Below are positions 16,239-24,428 of a stretch of DNA of 64,000 bases, piece by piece. Both the position numbers and the translations under genes were made by a program. The notes under the pieces were generated by a model. The model saw only the letters and a list, made by a program, of their open reading frames with translations. It was not told the DNA's origin and made no database searches. This DNA comes from Sporosarcina ureae (GTDB lineage Bacteria > Bacillota > Bacilli > Bacillales_A > Planococcaceae). How positions within the stretch are numbered: the first letter of the stretch is position 1; each line of letters opens with the position of its first letter. The stretch is from NCBI RefSeq assembly GCF_029267015.1, contig NZ_JARIEA010000035.1, positions 24,711 to 88,710 on the forward strand, given 5' to 3'.

Positions 16239-17435
16239 TTACGCATGGCTTAACGCCTTTCGCCGCAAGCGGATCATCAATACGTAGACGACCGGTACGA
16301 CAGCCGAAAACATCGCAAGTCCAGTCCAACCCGCAAATTGCCACAAAGGCGTTACAAGCGTACTACCCGCCGCCATACCTACATAATAAGATACCAAGTA
16401 TAGACTAGCTGCACTTCCTTTATGATGCGTCGCTTCCTTGCTGACAGAAGCCGCTGTCAAAGAGTGAGCTGAAAAGAAGCCTAAACAAATGATACAATAC
16501 CCGATTATAATTAAAGGTAATTTGACGGCAATAGTCAGAAGGCAACCGACAGCCAACAACAGAACACCCGTAAAGCGCACAGTATTCATACCATACTTGA
16601 CTGCAATTGAACCAGCCAGTGGAGCCCCAATAATACCAAATGCATAGGCAAAGTAGATATAAGACACTTCATCCAGCGTCAGGCCAAAAGGTGATACAGT
16701 TAAATGAAACGGTAGGAACGTCCACATACCTGTGAAGCTAAGTTGCAGAACAATACCTAAGCCAAAAACAATGAGCAAGGCAGGATTCTTCAAATGATAG
16801 CCGAAGCCCTGAATATCCTTTTTTATCGACTCTACGCTTGGCTCGAAGAACGCGGATTTCGGCAAGAAGAACAACAAGATAGCAAACACTACTATGCCAA
16901 CAACGGTTAATAACTGAAGCGATAGTTCCCACGACCAGCGTTCCGCCAAATAGCCTGTCACAAAACGTCCAAGCATGCCTCCTGTCCCATTAAATGAAAT
17001 ATACAACGCAGTCGCTAAACTAACTGACCGTTCATGGATTTCTTCATTGATATAAGCAAGGGCTGCCGCAAGTACCCCAGACATAGCAAAGCCCTGTAAG
17101 AATCGCAGTATAAGTATGACAGTGAAAGAGTCAGTCAAAAACATCGGAATGAACAAAAGTGCAGTAAGTAAGATGGATACTTTCACAAAAACAGATCTAC
17201 CAAGACGATCGGAATAAAACCCCAGAACTACAAGTCCTAAAATCAGTCCGATGGTGTTGATGGACATGGCCAAACTCGCAGTGGATACAGAAATGTTAAA
17301 TTGCTTTGTTAATATAGGCAACAAAGGTTGGATGGCATACATCGCAGCAAAGATTAGCAAAGATGCGATACCAAGACCAATGACAATGCGCCAAAATCGT
17401 AAGTCACGAATTGTCGATTTAGCTTGTATATTCAT
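16239..17435 (-). CDS. MFS transporter (YnfM-like)
   Basis: This 398-residue protein has twelve predicted helices and the MFS motif GFYSDRLGRSVFVK between helices 2 and 3 (residues about 72-87). It resembles the YnfM/arabinose-efflux-like branch. The substrate is unknown; export of a drug or sugar is typical. The ribosome binding site is AGGAAG. The 260 bp between it and the AI-2E gene hold no gene. Confidence 0.85.
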   Translation of the reverse strand: MNIQAKSTIRDLRFWRIVIGLGIASLLIFAAMYAIQPLLPILTKQFNISVSTASLAMSINTIGLILGLVVLGFYSDRLGRSVFVKVSILLTALLFIPMFLTDSFTVILILRFLQGFAMSGVLAAALAYINEEIHERSVSLATALYISFNGTGGMLGRFVTGYLAERWSWELSLQLLTVVGIVVFAILLFFLPKSAFFEPSVESIKKDIQGFGYHLKNPALLIVFGLGIVLQLSFTGMWTFLPFHLTVSPFGLTLDEVSYIYFAYAFGIIGAPLAGSIAVKYGMNTVRFTGVLLLAVGCLLTIAVKLPLIIIGYCIICLGFFSAHSLTAASVSKEATHHKGSAASLYLVSYYVGMAAGSTLVTPLWQFAGWTGLAMFSAVVPVVYVLMIRLRRKALSHA

Positions 17436-17588
17436 GTTGACACTTCCTGTCCATTGAATGCGAATACTGGAATTATATCATCATAGCGTCAATTAAACAG
17501 GAAATCATCAGATAAGTAATTGAATTATATAGATTTTTGTATATTACACCAAATAAGCACCATACTGTATTGCGGAGGTGTTAGACAA

Positions 17589-17711
17589 ATGAACAAAATG
17601 GCGATGACAGCTGTCGGACTTGGCGCACTCTATCTCATGCGAAATAAGCAGTCACGGGAAAAACTTATGGAGCAATTTAGTCACCTTGCAGGAACGAGCA
17701 GTAAACCGTAA
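17589..17711 (+). CDS. DUF3918-like very small membrane-associated protein (YrzQ-like)
   Basis: This 40-residue protein has one short hydrophobic stretch (MAMTAVGLGALYLMRNKQSR) and a charged tail. It resembles the DUF3918/YrzQ family of Bacillales, of unknown function. GGAGGTG lies 8 nt before the ATG, which supports translation. A weak hairpin follows, then csbD. Confidence 0.65.
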   Translation: MNKMAMTAVGLGALYLMRNKQSREKLMEQFSHLAGTSSKP

Positions 17712-17736
17712 TGCCAGACATTTGCAGACACTTGAA

Positions 17737-17764
17737 AACCGGAGCCTACAACAGGTCTCCGGTT
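17737..17764 (+). terminator. Terminator-like hairpin after DUF3918-like gene
   Basis: AACCGGAG with CCT pairs with AGG and CTCCGGTT, but the T-run is poor. Confidence 0.5.
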
Positions 17765-17794
17765 CTTCCCAGTACATGGCTTTTATAAAAATAT

Positions 17795-17819
17795 GTTTTC
17801 ACGAACGAAAAGTGGGTAT
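17795..17819 (+). promoter_or_regulatory. Sigma-B type promoter of csbD-like gene
   Basis: GTTTTC (17795-17800), a 13-nt spacer and GGGTAT (17814-17819) agree with the sigma-B consensus GTTTAA-N12-14-GGGTAT. The csbD-like ATG lies 33 bp downstream. Confidence 0.75.
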
Positions 17820-17852
17820 TTATATAGTAACAAACGAAACGGAGGAGATAGT

Positions 17853-18062
17853 ATGAGTAACAAAGATCATGGTACAGAAGATAAATTAAAAGGTATGGGA
17901 AACAAACTTAAAGGTAGCGTAAAAGATACAGTAGGCGATTTAACCGATAATGCCAAAATGCAAGCTGAAGGTAAATGGGACAAAGCAAAAGGTTCTGCAC
18001 AAGAAAAAATTGGTGAAGCAAAAGAACACTTCAGCGATGACGAAGCGCATCCTGAAAAGTAA
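17853..18062 (+). CDS. CsbD family stress protein
   Basis: This 69-residue hydrophilic helical protein has the CsbD pattern (DKLKGMGNKLKGSVKDTVGD, then GKWDKAKGSAQEKIGEAKE). CsbD-like proteins accumulate in the general stress response; their biochemical role is unknown. The ATG at 17853 follows GGAGGA. The frame is open upstream but has no ribosome binding site there. A good sigma-B promoter precedes it and a terminator follows. Confidence 0.88.
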   Translation: MSNKDHGTEDKLKGMGNKLKGSVKDTVGDLTDNAKMQAEGKWDKAKGSAQEKIGEAKEHFSDDEAHPEK

Positions 18063-18072
18063 TATGTACAGT

Positions 18073-18101
18073 AAGCCTGCTGCTCAATCAGCAGGCTTTT
18101 T
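18073..18101 (+). terminator. Terminator of csbD-like gene
   Basis: GCCTGCTG pairs with CAGCAGGC around CTCAAT, then TTTTT. Confidence 0.88.
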
Positions 18102-18111
18102 CACGCACATA

Positions 18112-18155
18112 AAAAAAGAAGGATCTTCCATTCCAATGGGAGATCCTTCTTTTTC
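18112..18155. terminator. Second hairpin between csbD-like and yflT-like genes
   Basis: AAAGAAGGATCT pairs with AGATCCTTCTTT, with A and T runs on either side. It mainly ends the leftward yflT-like gene. Confidence 0.8.
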
Positions 18156-18627
18156 ACAACTGGTCTGTACCTATTCGAGGACTATTTGGAATAGGATTCC
18201 CTACTTCTTCATTTGGATCACTATCCAGGCTTTCACCGCTATCTGTTTGCTGTCCGGCACTATCCTGCAGATCTACAGATCTTGCCCGTTCCCCATCTGT
18301 TAAGTGGTCGACAAACAAAGCAATGCCGCCTTCTTTTAAATCAGTATAGAATGTTTTTGATTCTTGCTTTGTAAAACCCATTTTAATAAAAATTGTTAAC
18401 ATTTCGTCCTTACTATTAAACAAACGGCGCGCATGATCCCAAACTGAACTGTCTTGTAGTCCAATTAATTCAATTTCAGAATCACTTTCTAAAACTTTTA
18501 AATCATCGCGTACGTTGGAAACAGCACACATATGATTCTTTTTAAAACCTTGCGCTTCTAGTTCCGTTATTTTATAAAGGACATTATCAACAGAATGAAA
18601 TGTGCCAACATATTGTTTATCAGCCAT
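18154..18627 (-). CDS. YflT/GSP17M-like general stress protein
   Basis: This 157-residue protein has the heat-induced YflT domain (residues 3-100: QYVGTFHSVDNVLYKITELEAQGF, then IFIKMGFTKQESKTFYTDLKEGGIALFVD). It ends in an acidic low-complexity tail rich in Asp, Ser and Gln. Homologues are sigma-B controlled. The ATG at 18627 is preceded by AAAGGAGG; an upstream frame extension lacks one. A sigma-B-like promoter lies 36 bp upstream. The molecular function is unknown. Confidence 0.82.
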   Translation of the reverse strand: MADKQYVGTFHSVDNVLYKITELEAQGFKKNHMCAVSNVRDDLKVLESDSEIELIGLQDSSVWDHARRLFNSKDEMLTIFIKMGFTKQESKTFYTDLKEGGIALFVDHLTDGERARSVDLQDSAGQQTDSGESLDSDPNEEVGNPIPNSPRIGTDQL

Positions 18628-18663
18628 TATTGCACCTCCTTTTGTTAACACTCTGCTTTACTT

Positions 18664-18689
18664 CTACCCATCGAGGACTATTTTCACAC
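18664..18689 (-). promoter_or_regulatory. Sigma-B-like promoter of yflT-like gene
   Basis: Read leftwards, GTGTGA (18684-18689), 14 nt, then GGGTAG (18664-18669). The -10 is close to consensus and the -35 is weaker. Confidence 0.45.
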
Positions 18690-18784
18690 ATGGTTTCACA
18701 TACTTTACATATAACAAACACATGCATAATTCTTCACTCCTTGCACAAGCTAAAGTTATCACGATGAAAAGGAGTGGTTGAGTA

Positions 18785-19090
18785 GTGGGAGTAAAAGACA
18801 ACGTGGAAGCCGAAATTTCAAAAATGGGTGAGGAAAAGAAAGAGCAAATTTTGCAGAACTTCAATCATTTTAAAGGCTATCTTGCTGACAAAGTAGAAAA
18901 AGGTGAAAGTCTTGGCTTAAGCGATGAGCAGTTGGCGAAAACGACTGCGTTTATTGCCAATTATTTGTCACGTAATGAAGAGCCTCGTAACCGTGAGCAA
19001 TATTTATTGCAGGAGTTATGGGATTCAGGTTCTAAAGAAGAGCAACATACTTTGGCACACATGCTTCTGAAAATGGTTCGTCAAGCATAA
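18785..19090 (+). CDS. DUF3243 family protein (YmfJ-like)
   Basis: This 101-residue helical, charged protein has the DUF3243 features (ILQNFNHFKGYLADKVEKGESLGLSDEQLAKTT, then EPRNREQYLLQELWDSGSKEEQHTLAHMLLKMV). The function is unknown and it is probably cytosolic. It starts with GTG 10 nt after AAGGAG. The next small gene begins 15 bp downstream with its own ribosome binding site, so the two are likely cotranscribed. Confidence 0.8.
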   Translation: MGVKDNVEAEISKMGEEKKEQILQNFNHFKGYLADKVEKGESLGLSDEQLAKTTAFIANYLSRNEEPRNREQYLLQELWDSGSKEEQHTLAHMLLKMVRQA

Positions 19091-19105
19091 TAGGAGGCGA
19101 TTGAT

Positions 19106-19345
19106 ATGGTATCTAAAGAAAATCGTACCCCTCACTATCACCCGAATACGTATCGCCTGATTCAAACACATCCCGAAAATCTACGAACGAATACAGTTAG
19201 TCTGTTCGATTTGCATGAAGATATGCAAACGGTCGATTCCATCTCGTTACCCGACCAAAGGAAAGATATGATGAAGGAAAAGATCAACCACTCCCCTCGC
19301 TTAAGTGGCGGCAGCTTGTCGGATGACTACGGCGCACCCCACTGA
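19106..19345 (+). CDS. Small hydrophilic protein of unknown function
   Basis: This 79-residue protein has no signal peptide or membrane segment. It is rich in His, Pro, Asp and Ser, with HPENLRTNTVSLFDLHEDMQT in the centre. I do not recognise it. AGGAGG 8 nt before the ATG and the 15-bp gap after the DUF3243 gene support its being real. A strong terminator follows. Confidence 0.6.
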   Translation: MVSKENRTPHYHPNTYRLIQTHPENLRTNTVSLFDLHEDMQTVDSISLPDQRKDMMKEKINHSPRLSGGSLSDDYGAPH

Positions 19346-19354
19346 TTCGCCAAT

Positions 19355-19391
19355 AAAAGCCGTACAGTGCAAATTGCATTGTACGGCTTTT
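19355..19391 (+). terminator. Terminator of DUF3243 operon
   Basis: AAAAGCCGTACA pairs with TGTACGGCTTTT. The inner part TGCAAATTGCA extends the stem. Confidence 0.85.
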
Positions 19392-19418
19392 CCACGTTCG
19401 TTCGAAGTAGTTGTCGAT

Positions 19419-19432
19419 ATTTCCCGGGAAAT
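19419..19432. other. Noc nucleoid-occlusion protein binding site (NBS)
   Basis: ATTTCCCGGGAAAT is an exact copy of the 14-bp palindrome bound by Noc in Bacillus subtilis. It is intergenic, upstream of a DMT gene. Noc spreads from such sites to the membrane and blocks division over the nucleoid. Confidence 0.85.
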
Positions 19433-19506
19433 GAGATGGATAATACACAATCTGGAAGACCTTTTCCGTGATATACTATGATCCGATGGAAATGGAGGTT
19501 GTGTAC

Positions 19507-20409
19507 ATGAAACCGTGGATGTATCCGCTGCTCGTTGTTTTTGGGGCTGCTAGTTATGGAATTTTATCGACGATTATTAAATTAGCAATTCAAGACGGCT
19601 TTACCGCTTCAGAAGCAGTGACGAGCCAATATTATACAGGTTTTCTGTTGGCACTTATTATATTTATTGTTGTTAAACGCTCTAAACCTACGTTTCGCGG
19701 TAGTTTTCCAGTGTTGATTGCAGGATTATTTACTGCGATTACAGGCACCGTATACGGTAAATCCGTAGAGTATATGCCTGCGTCACTAGCGGTTGTCCTA
19801 TTGTTTCAATTCACATGGATCGGTATGCTGTATGAGTGTGTATTAGCCAAGCGTTTACCAAAACAGTCCGAAGTCGTGTCGCTTCTGTTTTTATTTGGCG
19901 GGACAATTCTGGCTGCAGGTTTGATAGATGTGGACTTGAGTGGTATTCCATGGCAAGGATGGGCATGGGGAATTGCTGCGGCATTTAGTTTCGCTGCATT
20001 CGTCACGGCAAATCAAAAGCCCGTTCCTGGGATGGATGTCGTGACACGGTTGTTTTTGATGTCGTTTTATGCAGCAATCGCGATTACATTTTTCCAGTCT
20101 CCGGAAATTTTATGGAATGGAATGCTTGGCGATGGATTATGGATTTACGGTGCTATTTTAGGTGTGTTTGGCATTGTTCTACCTATATTTCTGTTTTCAG
20201 TCGGAGTTCCGAAAGTGGGTGCCGGTATGTCTTCCATTTTGAGTGCTGTGGAGTTACCTGTGGCGATTATCGCTTCAATGTTGTTGCTTGGTGAAAGACT
20301 AACGCTGCTGCAGTTTCTTGGAATATTCTTTGTATTGTTCGGGATGACTTGGCCTGCTATGTTACAACGTTTTGCGATGAGAACAAGAACGCGATTAAAA
20401 CGGGTGTGA
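19507..20409 (+). CDS. EamA/DMT family transporter
   Basis: This 300-residue ten-helix membrane protein has two EamA repeats (LLVVFGAASYGILSTIIKLAI start; SSILSAVELPVAIIASMLLLGERL near the end). The ATG at 19507 follows GGAGG by 9 nt; the frame is open upstream but without a start signal. The substrate is unknown. It is monocistronic. Confidence 0.82.
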   Translation: MKPWMYPLLVVFGAASYGILSTIIKLAIQDGFTASEAVTSQYYTGFLLALIIFIVVKRSKPTFRGSFPVLIAGLFTAITGTVYGKSVEYMPASLAVVLLFQFTWIGMLYECVLAKRLPKQSEVVSLLFLFGGTILAAGLIDVDLSGIPWQGWAWGIAAAFSFAAFVTANQKPVPGMDVVTRLFLMSFYAAIAITFFQSPEILWNGMLGDGLWIYGAILGVFGIVLPIFLFSVGVPKVGAGMSSILSAVELPVAIIASMLLLGERLTLLQFLGIFFVLFGMTWPAMLQRFAMRTRTRLKRV

Positions 20410-20575
20410 TAAAGGAAGGCAATGTTGATCGAACTGCAGGATCATCGCCTTCAGCTTACTATCAACTGGTGTTAATTTTATAAGTAAACTACTAAAGCAG
20501 TAAATAATCTATTGAATTTACACGTAATTTTTGATTCATTTATATCTATATGACTCTTTAAACTTATCACAATAC

Positions 20576-21607
20576 CTACTTCTTCAAAATGACTTCTATT
20601 GGATCTAGAGTGAAGGATTGATGTTCTTTTCCTTCTTTACTCCATACTACTTCAGGTTTAAATATGAGTGACGCTGCATTCTTGTCTACATTCTGCATTG
20701 TAGCGCTCCAATAGAAGTTCTGTTCTTCTTCACTGTATCCACCATTGCTGTTTACCCTGTATTTATTTCCTAGATTGTCGACAACCTCAAGATCTGTAGT
20801 TACCCATTCCCATTCTTCCAAAACGGATGTATCAACCTTTTGATTATATTCGATAACAGTAGAGATATCTGTTGAACGAATTTCATTGATCCACACTTCC
20901 ACTCCGTTTTCAGCTGAAGATTGTCCTACTGTTTGAATATCCCCTCGCACTTCTTTTAATGTGAAATTAAACTTCCAATTCCCTTTTACTTCATTCATCG
21001 TATCTTGATTTATGATGCTCCCGGGCTCCCAATTGACGATAACTTCTTTTGGTTTGTTATTGAAAATTGGTGTGGATGTAACCATTCCTACATACTGTGT
21101 ATCGCTCACTTTTTTCAATGCAGTCGTCGTTCCAGTACCCCCTATCTCATCTTTCACATTTACTGGTGCATTCACTCCAATATTCTCTCCAATTTCTTTC
21201 TCTGTTTCCACTGAATACGTCATTGTGATGGTCTTTCCATCGTATACTGCATAATCCACTGTCATAGTGATTCCATTACTAGTCTGCACTTGTCCGATAC
21301 CTGTAGCGAACTCCTCATATTTGGAATAAAATTCATCTTGTTCGTCATTGAATAATGCGAAAATATTATTGACGATAGGTATCTGATTGGCGAGTGTCGG
21401 GAATCCGATGCCAATCGTTGCAATAGATGCAATAGTAACAACTGCCGCTGCTGCGATATTTCGCCAAACTTTCGGCACTCTTCTACTCTTTCGAATTTTC
21501 TTGGTAACTCGATTCTTCATATCCATCTTCTCTTCCTCTGATACATCCAATGGTTCAATATTGTCATCCCAATTTAGGTCGTTAAATCGCTTATAAATGG
21601 TTTTCAT
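20576..21607 (-). CDS. DUF4179 membrane-anchored protein, probable regulator of the adjacent ECF sigma factor
   Basis: This 343-residue protein has a cytosolic N-terminus of about 50 basic residues, one transmembrane segment (about 50-68, NIAAAAVVTIASIATIGIGF) and a large extracellular beta-rich part. It matches DUF4179-type partners of ECF sigma factors in Bacillales. Its ATG overlaps the sigma factor stop (ATGA) behind GGGAGG, so the two are made together. By analogy it holds the sigma factor at the membrane until a surface signal arrives. No classic zinc anti-sigma motif is visible. Confidence 0.75.
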   Translation of the reverse strand: MKTIYKRFNDLNWDDNIEPLDVSEEEKMDMKNRVTKKIRKSRRVPKVWRNIAAAAVVTIASIATIGIGFPTLANQIPIVNNIFALFNDEQDEFYSKYEEFATGIGQVQTSNGITMTVDYAVYDGKTITMTYSVETEKEIGENIGVNAPVNVKDEIGGTGTTTALKKVSDTQYVGMVTSTPIFNNKPKEVIVNWEPGSIINQDTMNEVKGNWKFNFTLKEVRGDIQTVGQSSAENGVEVWINEIRSTDISTVIEYNQKVDTSVLEEWEWVTTDLEVVDNLGNKYRVNSNGGYSEEEQNFYWSATMQNVDKNAASLIFKPEVVWSKEGKEHQSFTLDPIEVILKK

Positions 21608-22173
21608 ATGCACTCTTCCTCCCATTCACTTTTCATCCATATTGATAACTGCTTTTTTCCACGGTATAGTCGATTATCCACAGCTGCCTTTGTTACACTA
21701 AGTGATTCCGCAATGTCACCGTTCGACATTTCAAGAAAATACTTCATAGTAAAAATATCGCGATCTAATTCGGTTAGTTTACTCATAGCAAGTAATAGTT
21801 CTTGCCTTTCTTCTTTTACAAGTAAGACATTTGTTACGTTACTTTTATCCGCTAACGGTAATCCATCTAACTTTACTTCTTTATTCATGCGCTTTCCCAT
21901 CCGACGATACTGATCAATCGCTTTATATTTCGCAATCATACAAATCCATCGTTTAAAGTCTGAGGATTCACCTTCAAATTGGTTACAATTCTCCCAGGCA
22001 GCTAAAAACACATCACTCATGCACTCCTCCATATCTGTTTCAGCCTGAATCGGGCCTAGTATTTTATGGACAACCGCTTTGACAAAAGGCATATATGTAT
22101 CTATTACGTATTCAATTGCATCTTCTTTTCCACGTTTCAGACGTCTAATAAAGTTTTTATCTGTAGATTTCAT
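21604..22173 (-). CDS. RNA polymerase sigma factor, ECF type
   Basis: This 189-residue sigma-70 family protein has region 2 (EECMSDVFLAAWENCNQFEG, then FKRWICMIAKYKAIDQYRR; residues about 45-95) and region 4 (LTELDRDIFTMKYFLEMSNGDIAESLSVTKAAVDNRLYRGKKQL; about 130-178). The ATG at 22173 has AAGGAG 8 nt upstream; a GTG 6 bp earlier is too close to it. It directs polymerase to an unknown regulon. It is coupled to the DUF4179 gene. Confidence 0.9.
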   Translation of the reverse strand: MKSTDKNFIRRLKRGKEDAIEYVIDTYMPFVKAVVHKILGPIQAETDMEECMSDVFLAAWENCNQFEGESSDFKRWICMIAKYKAIDQYRRMGKRMNKEVKLDGLPLADKSNVTNVLLVKEERQELLLAMSKLTELDRDIFTMKYFLEMSNGDIAESLSVTKAAVDNRLYRGKKQLSIWMKSEWEEECI

Positions 22174-22242
22174 GAGCACTTCTCCTTAACCAACTGTTCT
22201 TACTTAATACAACGAATGAACGTCTAACTTATTCTCACCAAA

Positions 22243-22270
22243 AGAAAAAGCCCTCATATTTCTAATGAGG
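22243..22270 (-). terminator. Terminator of the unknown membrane pair
   Basis: Leftwards, CCTCAT pairs with ATGAGG around a 7-nt loop, then GCTTTTTCTTTT. It overlaps the end of the reading frame. Confidence 0.65.
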
Positions 22271-22817
22271 ACTTCTCTATCGATTCTAACCAATCCACTC
22301 TACGCAAAGCTGCGATAAGGAACAGAAGAATAATATCCATCGCAACGACTGCAAAACTGGCAGCGATATAAAGTGTTGAAAATGAGTGGTCTCCAAAGTT
22401 TAATGAAAATGCAGTCATCAGCATCATCAAGAAATTAATACTCACATACCAAATATAAGACATGTGTAGACGATTGCGAATATGCGCTTGACCGGCTTCT
22501 TTAGTCATGGATTTCCAAGTACTGAACAAGTAATATACAACGATTACTTTCCAGACAAAAAGGAATTCTGCATACAACGTCCAACCACCACTCGTGACTT
22601 CGCCTAAGTTCACAAAGACACCGGGTACAGAAATCAGCATGCCAATAAACGCAGTAAGTTCCACTTTTTTCGCTATCGGAAATCGTTCGGCAAGTAGGCC
22701 TGCTCCCGAATAAATCATATAGTAACCGATCGGTGCTGCCAGTATGTCGATGCCTATTTGCAACCGAAAGAATACGAAGAGATAGCCCCAGAAAAACAGC
22801 CTGAATGCCTTATTCAT
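22254..22817 (-). CDS. Polytopic membrane protein of unknown function
   Basis: This 187-residue protein has five to six hydrophobic helices (for example about 8-32, 50-75, 82-97, 120-140 and 145-172) and conserved-looking aromatic residues at the N-terminus. I do not recognise a family. It overlaps the upstream anchored-protein gene by 8 bp and is presumably cotranslated with it, which suggests a complex of a membrane core and a surface partner. Confidence 0.6.
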   Translation of the reverse strand: MNKAFRLFFWGYLFVFFRLQIGIDILAAPIGYYMIYSGAGLLAERFPIAKKVELTAFIGMLISVPGVFVNLGEVTSGGWTLYAEFLFVWKVIVVYYLFSTWKSMTKEAGQAHIRNRLHMSYIWYVSINFLMMLMTAFSLNFGDHSFSTLYIAASFAVVAMDIILLFLIAALRRVDWLESIEKSSLEI

Positions 22818-23697
22818 GATGGGCCACCTCCATTCGCTCGTCGATAATTTGTTGAATGGAATCTTTCGTCAAATCCGGTTCGTACTGGAGATGACCGACT
22901 TGTGCAGTAAATGGTTTACCGGTTTCCGTCGTACCAGACAAATTAATCTTCACGTCCATGGCGGCATGTAGTGAAGGATCAGCATAACTTTTCACGGTCA
23001 GCCAGTCTTTTTTATCCAAATGCAAAGGAAAATTCACCTCACGCACATCACTACCTGTCACTTTATTCCACTCGTCGTTTTCTATTACTGGATTGGGTTG
23101 TACAGTTTCATTACTATTTGCATTTTGCAATTTGATGTGAAATCGATCTTGTAACGCATCATCAAATGCTGTACTTACTGATTCAAGTGCTAACGCTTCC
23201 GTCACGACCAGACGGGTTTCTGTGTATTCACCGGACGAGCCGGACTTGAACGACAAAGGATTCCGCTCTTCTTTTTCGGGCTGGAAAACAATTTGCCCTA
23301 TTGGATAGTTCGTTGTACGATTTTCCGAGAAGTAGACAGTCATTTTATCGAACTTCTTCGTCTCACTGGATGTCACATATGTTTCAGGATTGAATTGGAT
23401 ATACACTCTCTTCAGCGAATACCTCCCGAATTGCTCCATTTCTTCTATTCCATTATCTCCACGGAATTGATCTGGCATTCCACGAACACTTCCCAATTCC
23501 ACCGTTTGAATGAAAGACGTATCTTCTTTATTCGTAATAAAATAAAACGGAATATACTGTTCGTAGTCTGCATTTAGATCCAGATAGTGATTTAGAAAGA
23601 TTGGATGCTTGAGCTTATGCTTTTCCGCGTATATATAGTTGCCAACCCACATAAGCACAATTACCAATAAAATTGCCCAAAACGGTTTAATCTTCAT
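22810..23697 (-). CDS. Membrane-anchored extracellular protein of unknown function
   Basis: This 295-residue protein has an N-terminal uncleaved signal anchor (residues 5-23) followed by a soluble, probably extracellular, beta-rich region. There is no lipobox. I do not recognise the family. It overlaps the following polytopic protein gene by 8 bp. The esterase gene lies 12 bp upstream, so all three may form one leftward transcript. Confidence 0.6.
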   Translation of the reverse strand: MKIKPFWAILLVIVLMWVGNYIYAEKHKLKHPIFLNHYLDLNADYEQYIPFYFITNKEDTSFIQTVELGSVRGMPDQFRGDNGIEEMEQFGRYSLKRVYIQFNPETYVTSSETKKFDKMTVYFSENRTTNYPIGQIVFQPEKEERNPLSFKSGSSGEYTETRLVVTEALALESVSTAFDDALQDRFHIKLQNANSNETVQPNPVIENDEWNKVTGSDVREVNFPLHLDKKDWLTVKSYADPSLHAAMDVKINLSGTTETGKPFTAQVGHLQYEPDLTKDSIQQIIDERMEVAHHE

Positions 23698-23709
23698 CGG
23701 GCCAGCTCC

Positions 23710-24339
23710 TTATAGTGACCGAATAAACGTCACCAAGTCTCGTTGATTTTCGGGTGTAACTCCATGTCCGTCTTGATAGGTCTTGAATGTTACATCCGCA
23801 CCAAGTGATTCGAAATATTCCTTGCTTTCGACTCCTGATTGGGAAGGAATTACATAATCAAAGTCGCCATGGGAAATGAATATTTGCTGATTTTCTACTG
23901 ATTGTATAGCATATTCATTTTTTACGAAATCGGGTACATATCCGCTAAGGGCCACTACGCCACGAAGTGATGGGATCAAAGTTAATCCAAGTGCTTGTGC
24001 TAACACGGCTCCTTGGCTAAAGCCAACGACTGTTAAACGTTCTGGATCAAGATCGTACTCCTGGATGGCTTCGCGAATAAATGATTGAATATAAACTAAT
24101 ACTTTATCAAATACATTCCGTTCAGGTTTGCCCTCCTCTTCAATCGTGAAGAACGCATAGCCTGGTGCATGGACGACGGGTCCTCTTAAACTGAAAATAT
24201 GATGTGTTTCTTTAAAGTCTTTGACTAACTGCGGCAAGTCTTCTTCATGACTCCCCATTCCATGAAGTAAAAATAGTGCAGGCATTTTTCCTGAGGTATT
24301 CGTTGGTGCAGTGTGTGCAAATGTAAATGGTGATTGCAT
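23710..24339 (-). CDS. Carboxylesterase / alpha-beta hydrolase
   Basis: This 209-residue cytosolic alpha/beta hydrolase belongs to the phospholipase/carboxylesterase type. It has the oxyanion segment LLHGMGSHEEDL (about residues 22-33), nucleophile elbow GFSQG (Ser about 113), acid in SHGDFDYVIP and base in QDGHGV (His about 192). The natural ester is unknown. The start at 24339 has AAAGGGG upstream; the longer frame lacks one. Confidence 0.82.
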   Translation of the reverse strand: MQSPFTFAHTAPTNTSGKMPALFLLHGMGSHEEDLPQLVKDFKETHHIFSLRGPVVHAPGYAFFTIEEEGKPERNVFDKVLVYIQSFIREAIQEYDLDPERLTVVGFSQGAVLAQALGLTLIPSLRGVVALSGYVPDFVKNEYAIQSVENQQIFISHGDFDYVIPSQSGVESKEYFESLGADVTFKTYQDGHGVTPENQRDLVTFIRSL

Positions 24340-24385
24340 GGATATATTCCCCTTTTCTGTTCTATATTCCACTAGTTTACCATAG

Positions 24386-24421
24386 AAAAAAACGCCTGCC
24401 ACTTTATGTGACAGACGCGTT
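24386..24421 (-). terminator. Terminator of the TsdA-like gene
   Basis: Leftwards, AACGCGTCTGTCAC pairs with GTGGCAGGCGTT around ATAAA, then a T-run. Confidence 0.8.
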
Positions 24422-24428
24422 GAAGAGC

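Noticed and set aside
17620..17856. 78-residue open frame across the DUF3918-csbD gap
   Set aside because: It is out of frame with two supported small genes, spans a hairpin and a sigma-B promoter, and has no start signal.
18730..18785. Sigma-B promoter for the DUF3243 operon
   Set aside because: No GGGTAT-like -10 lies at a proper distance from a GTTT-type -35.
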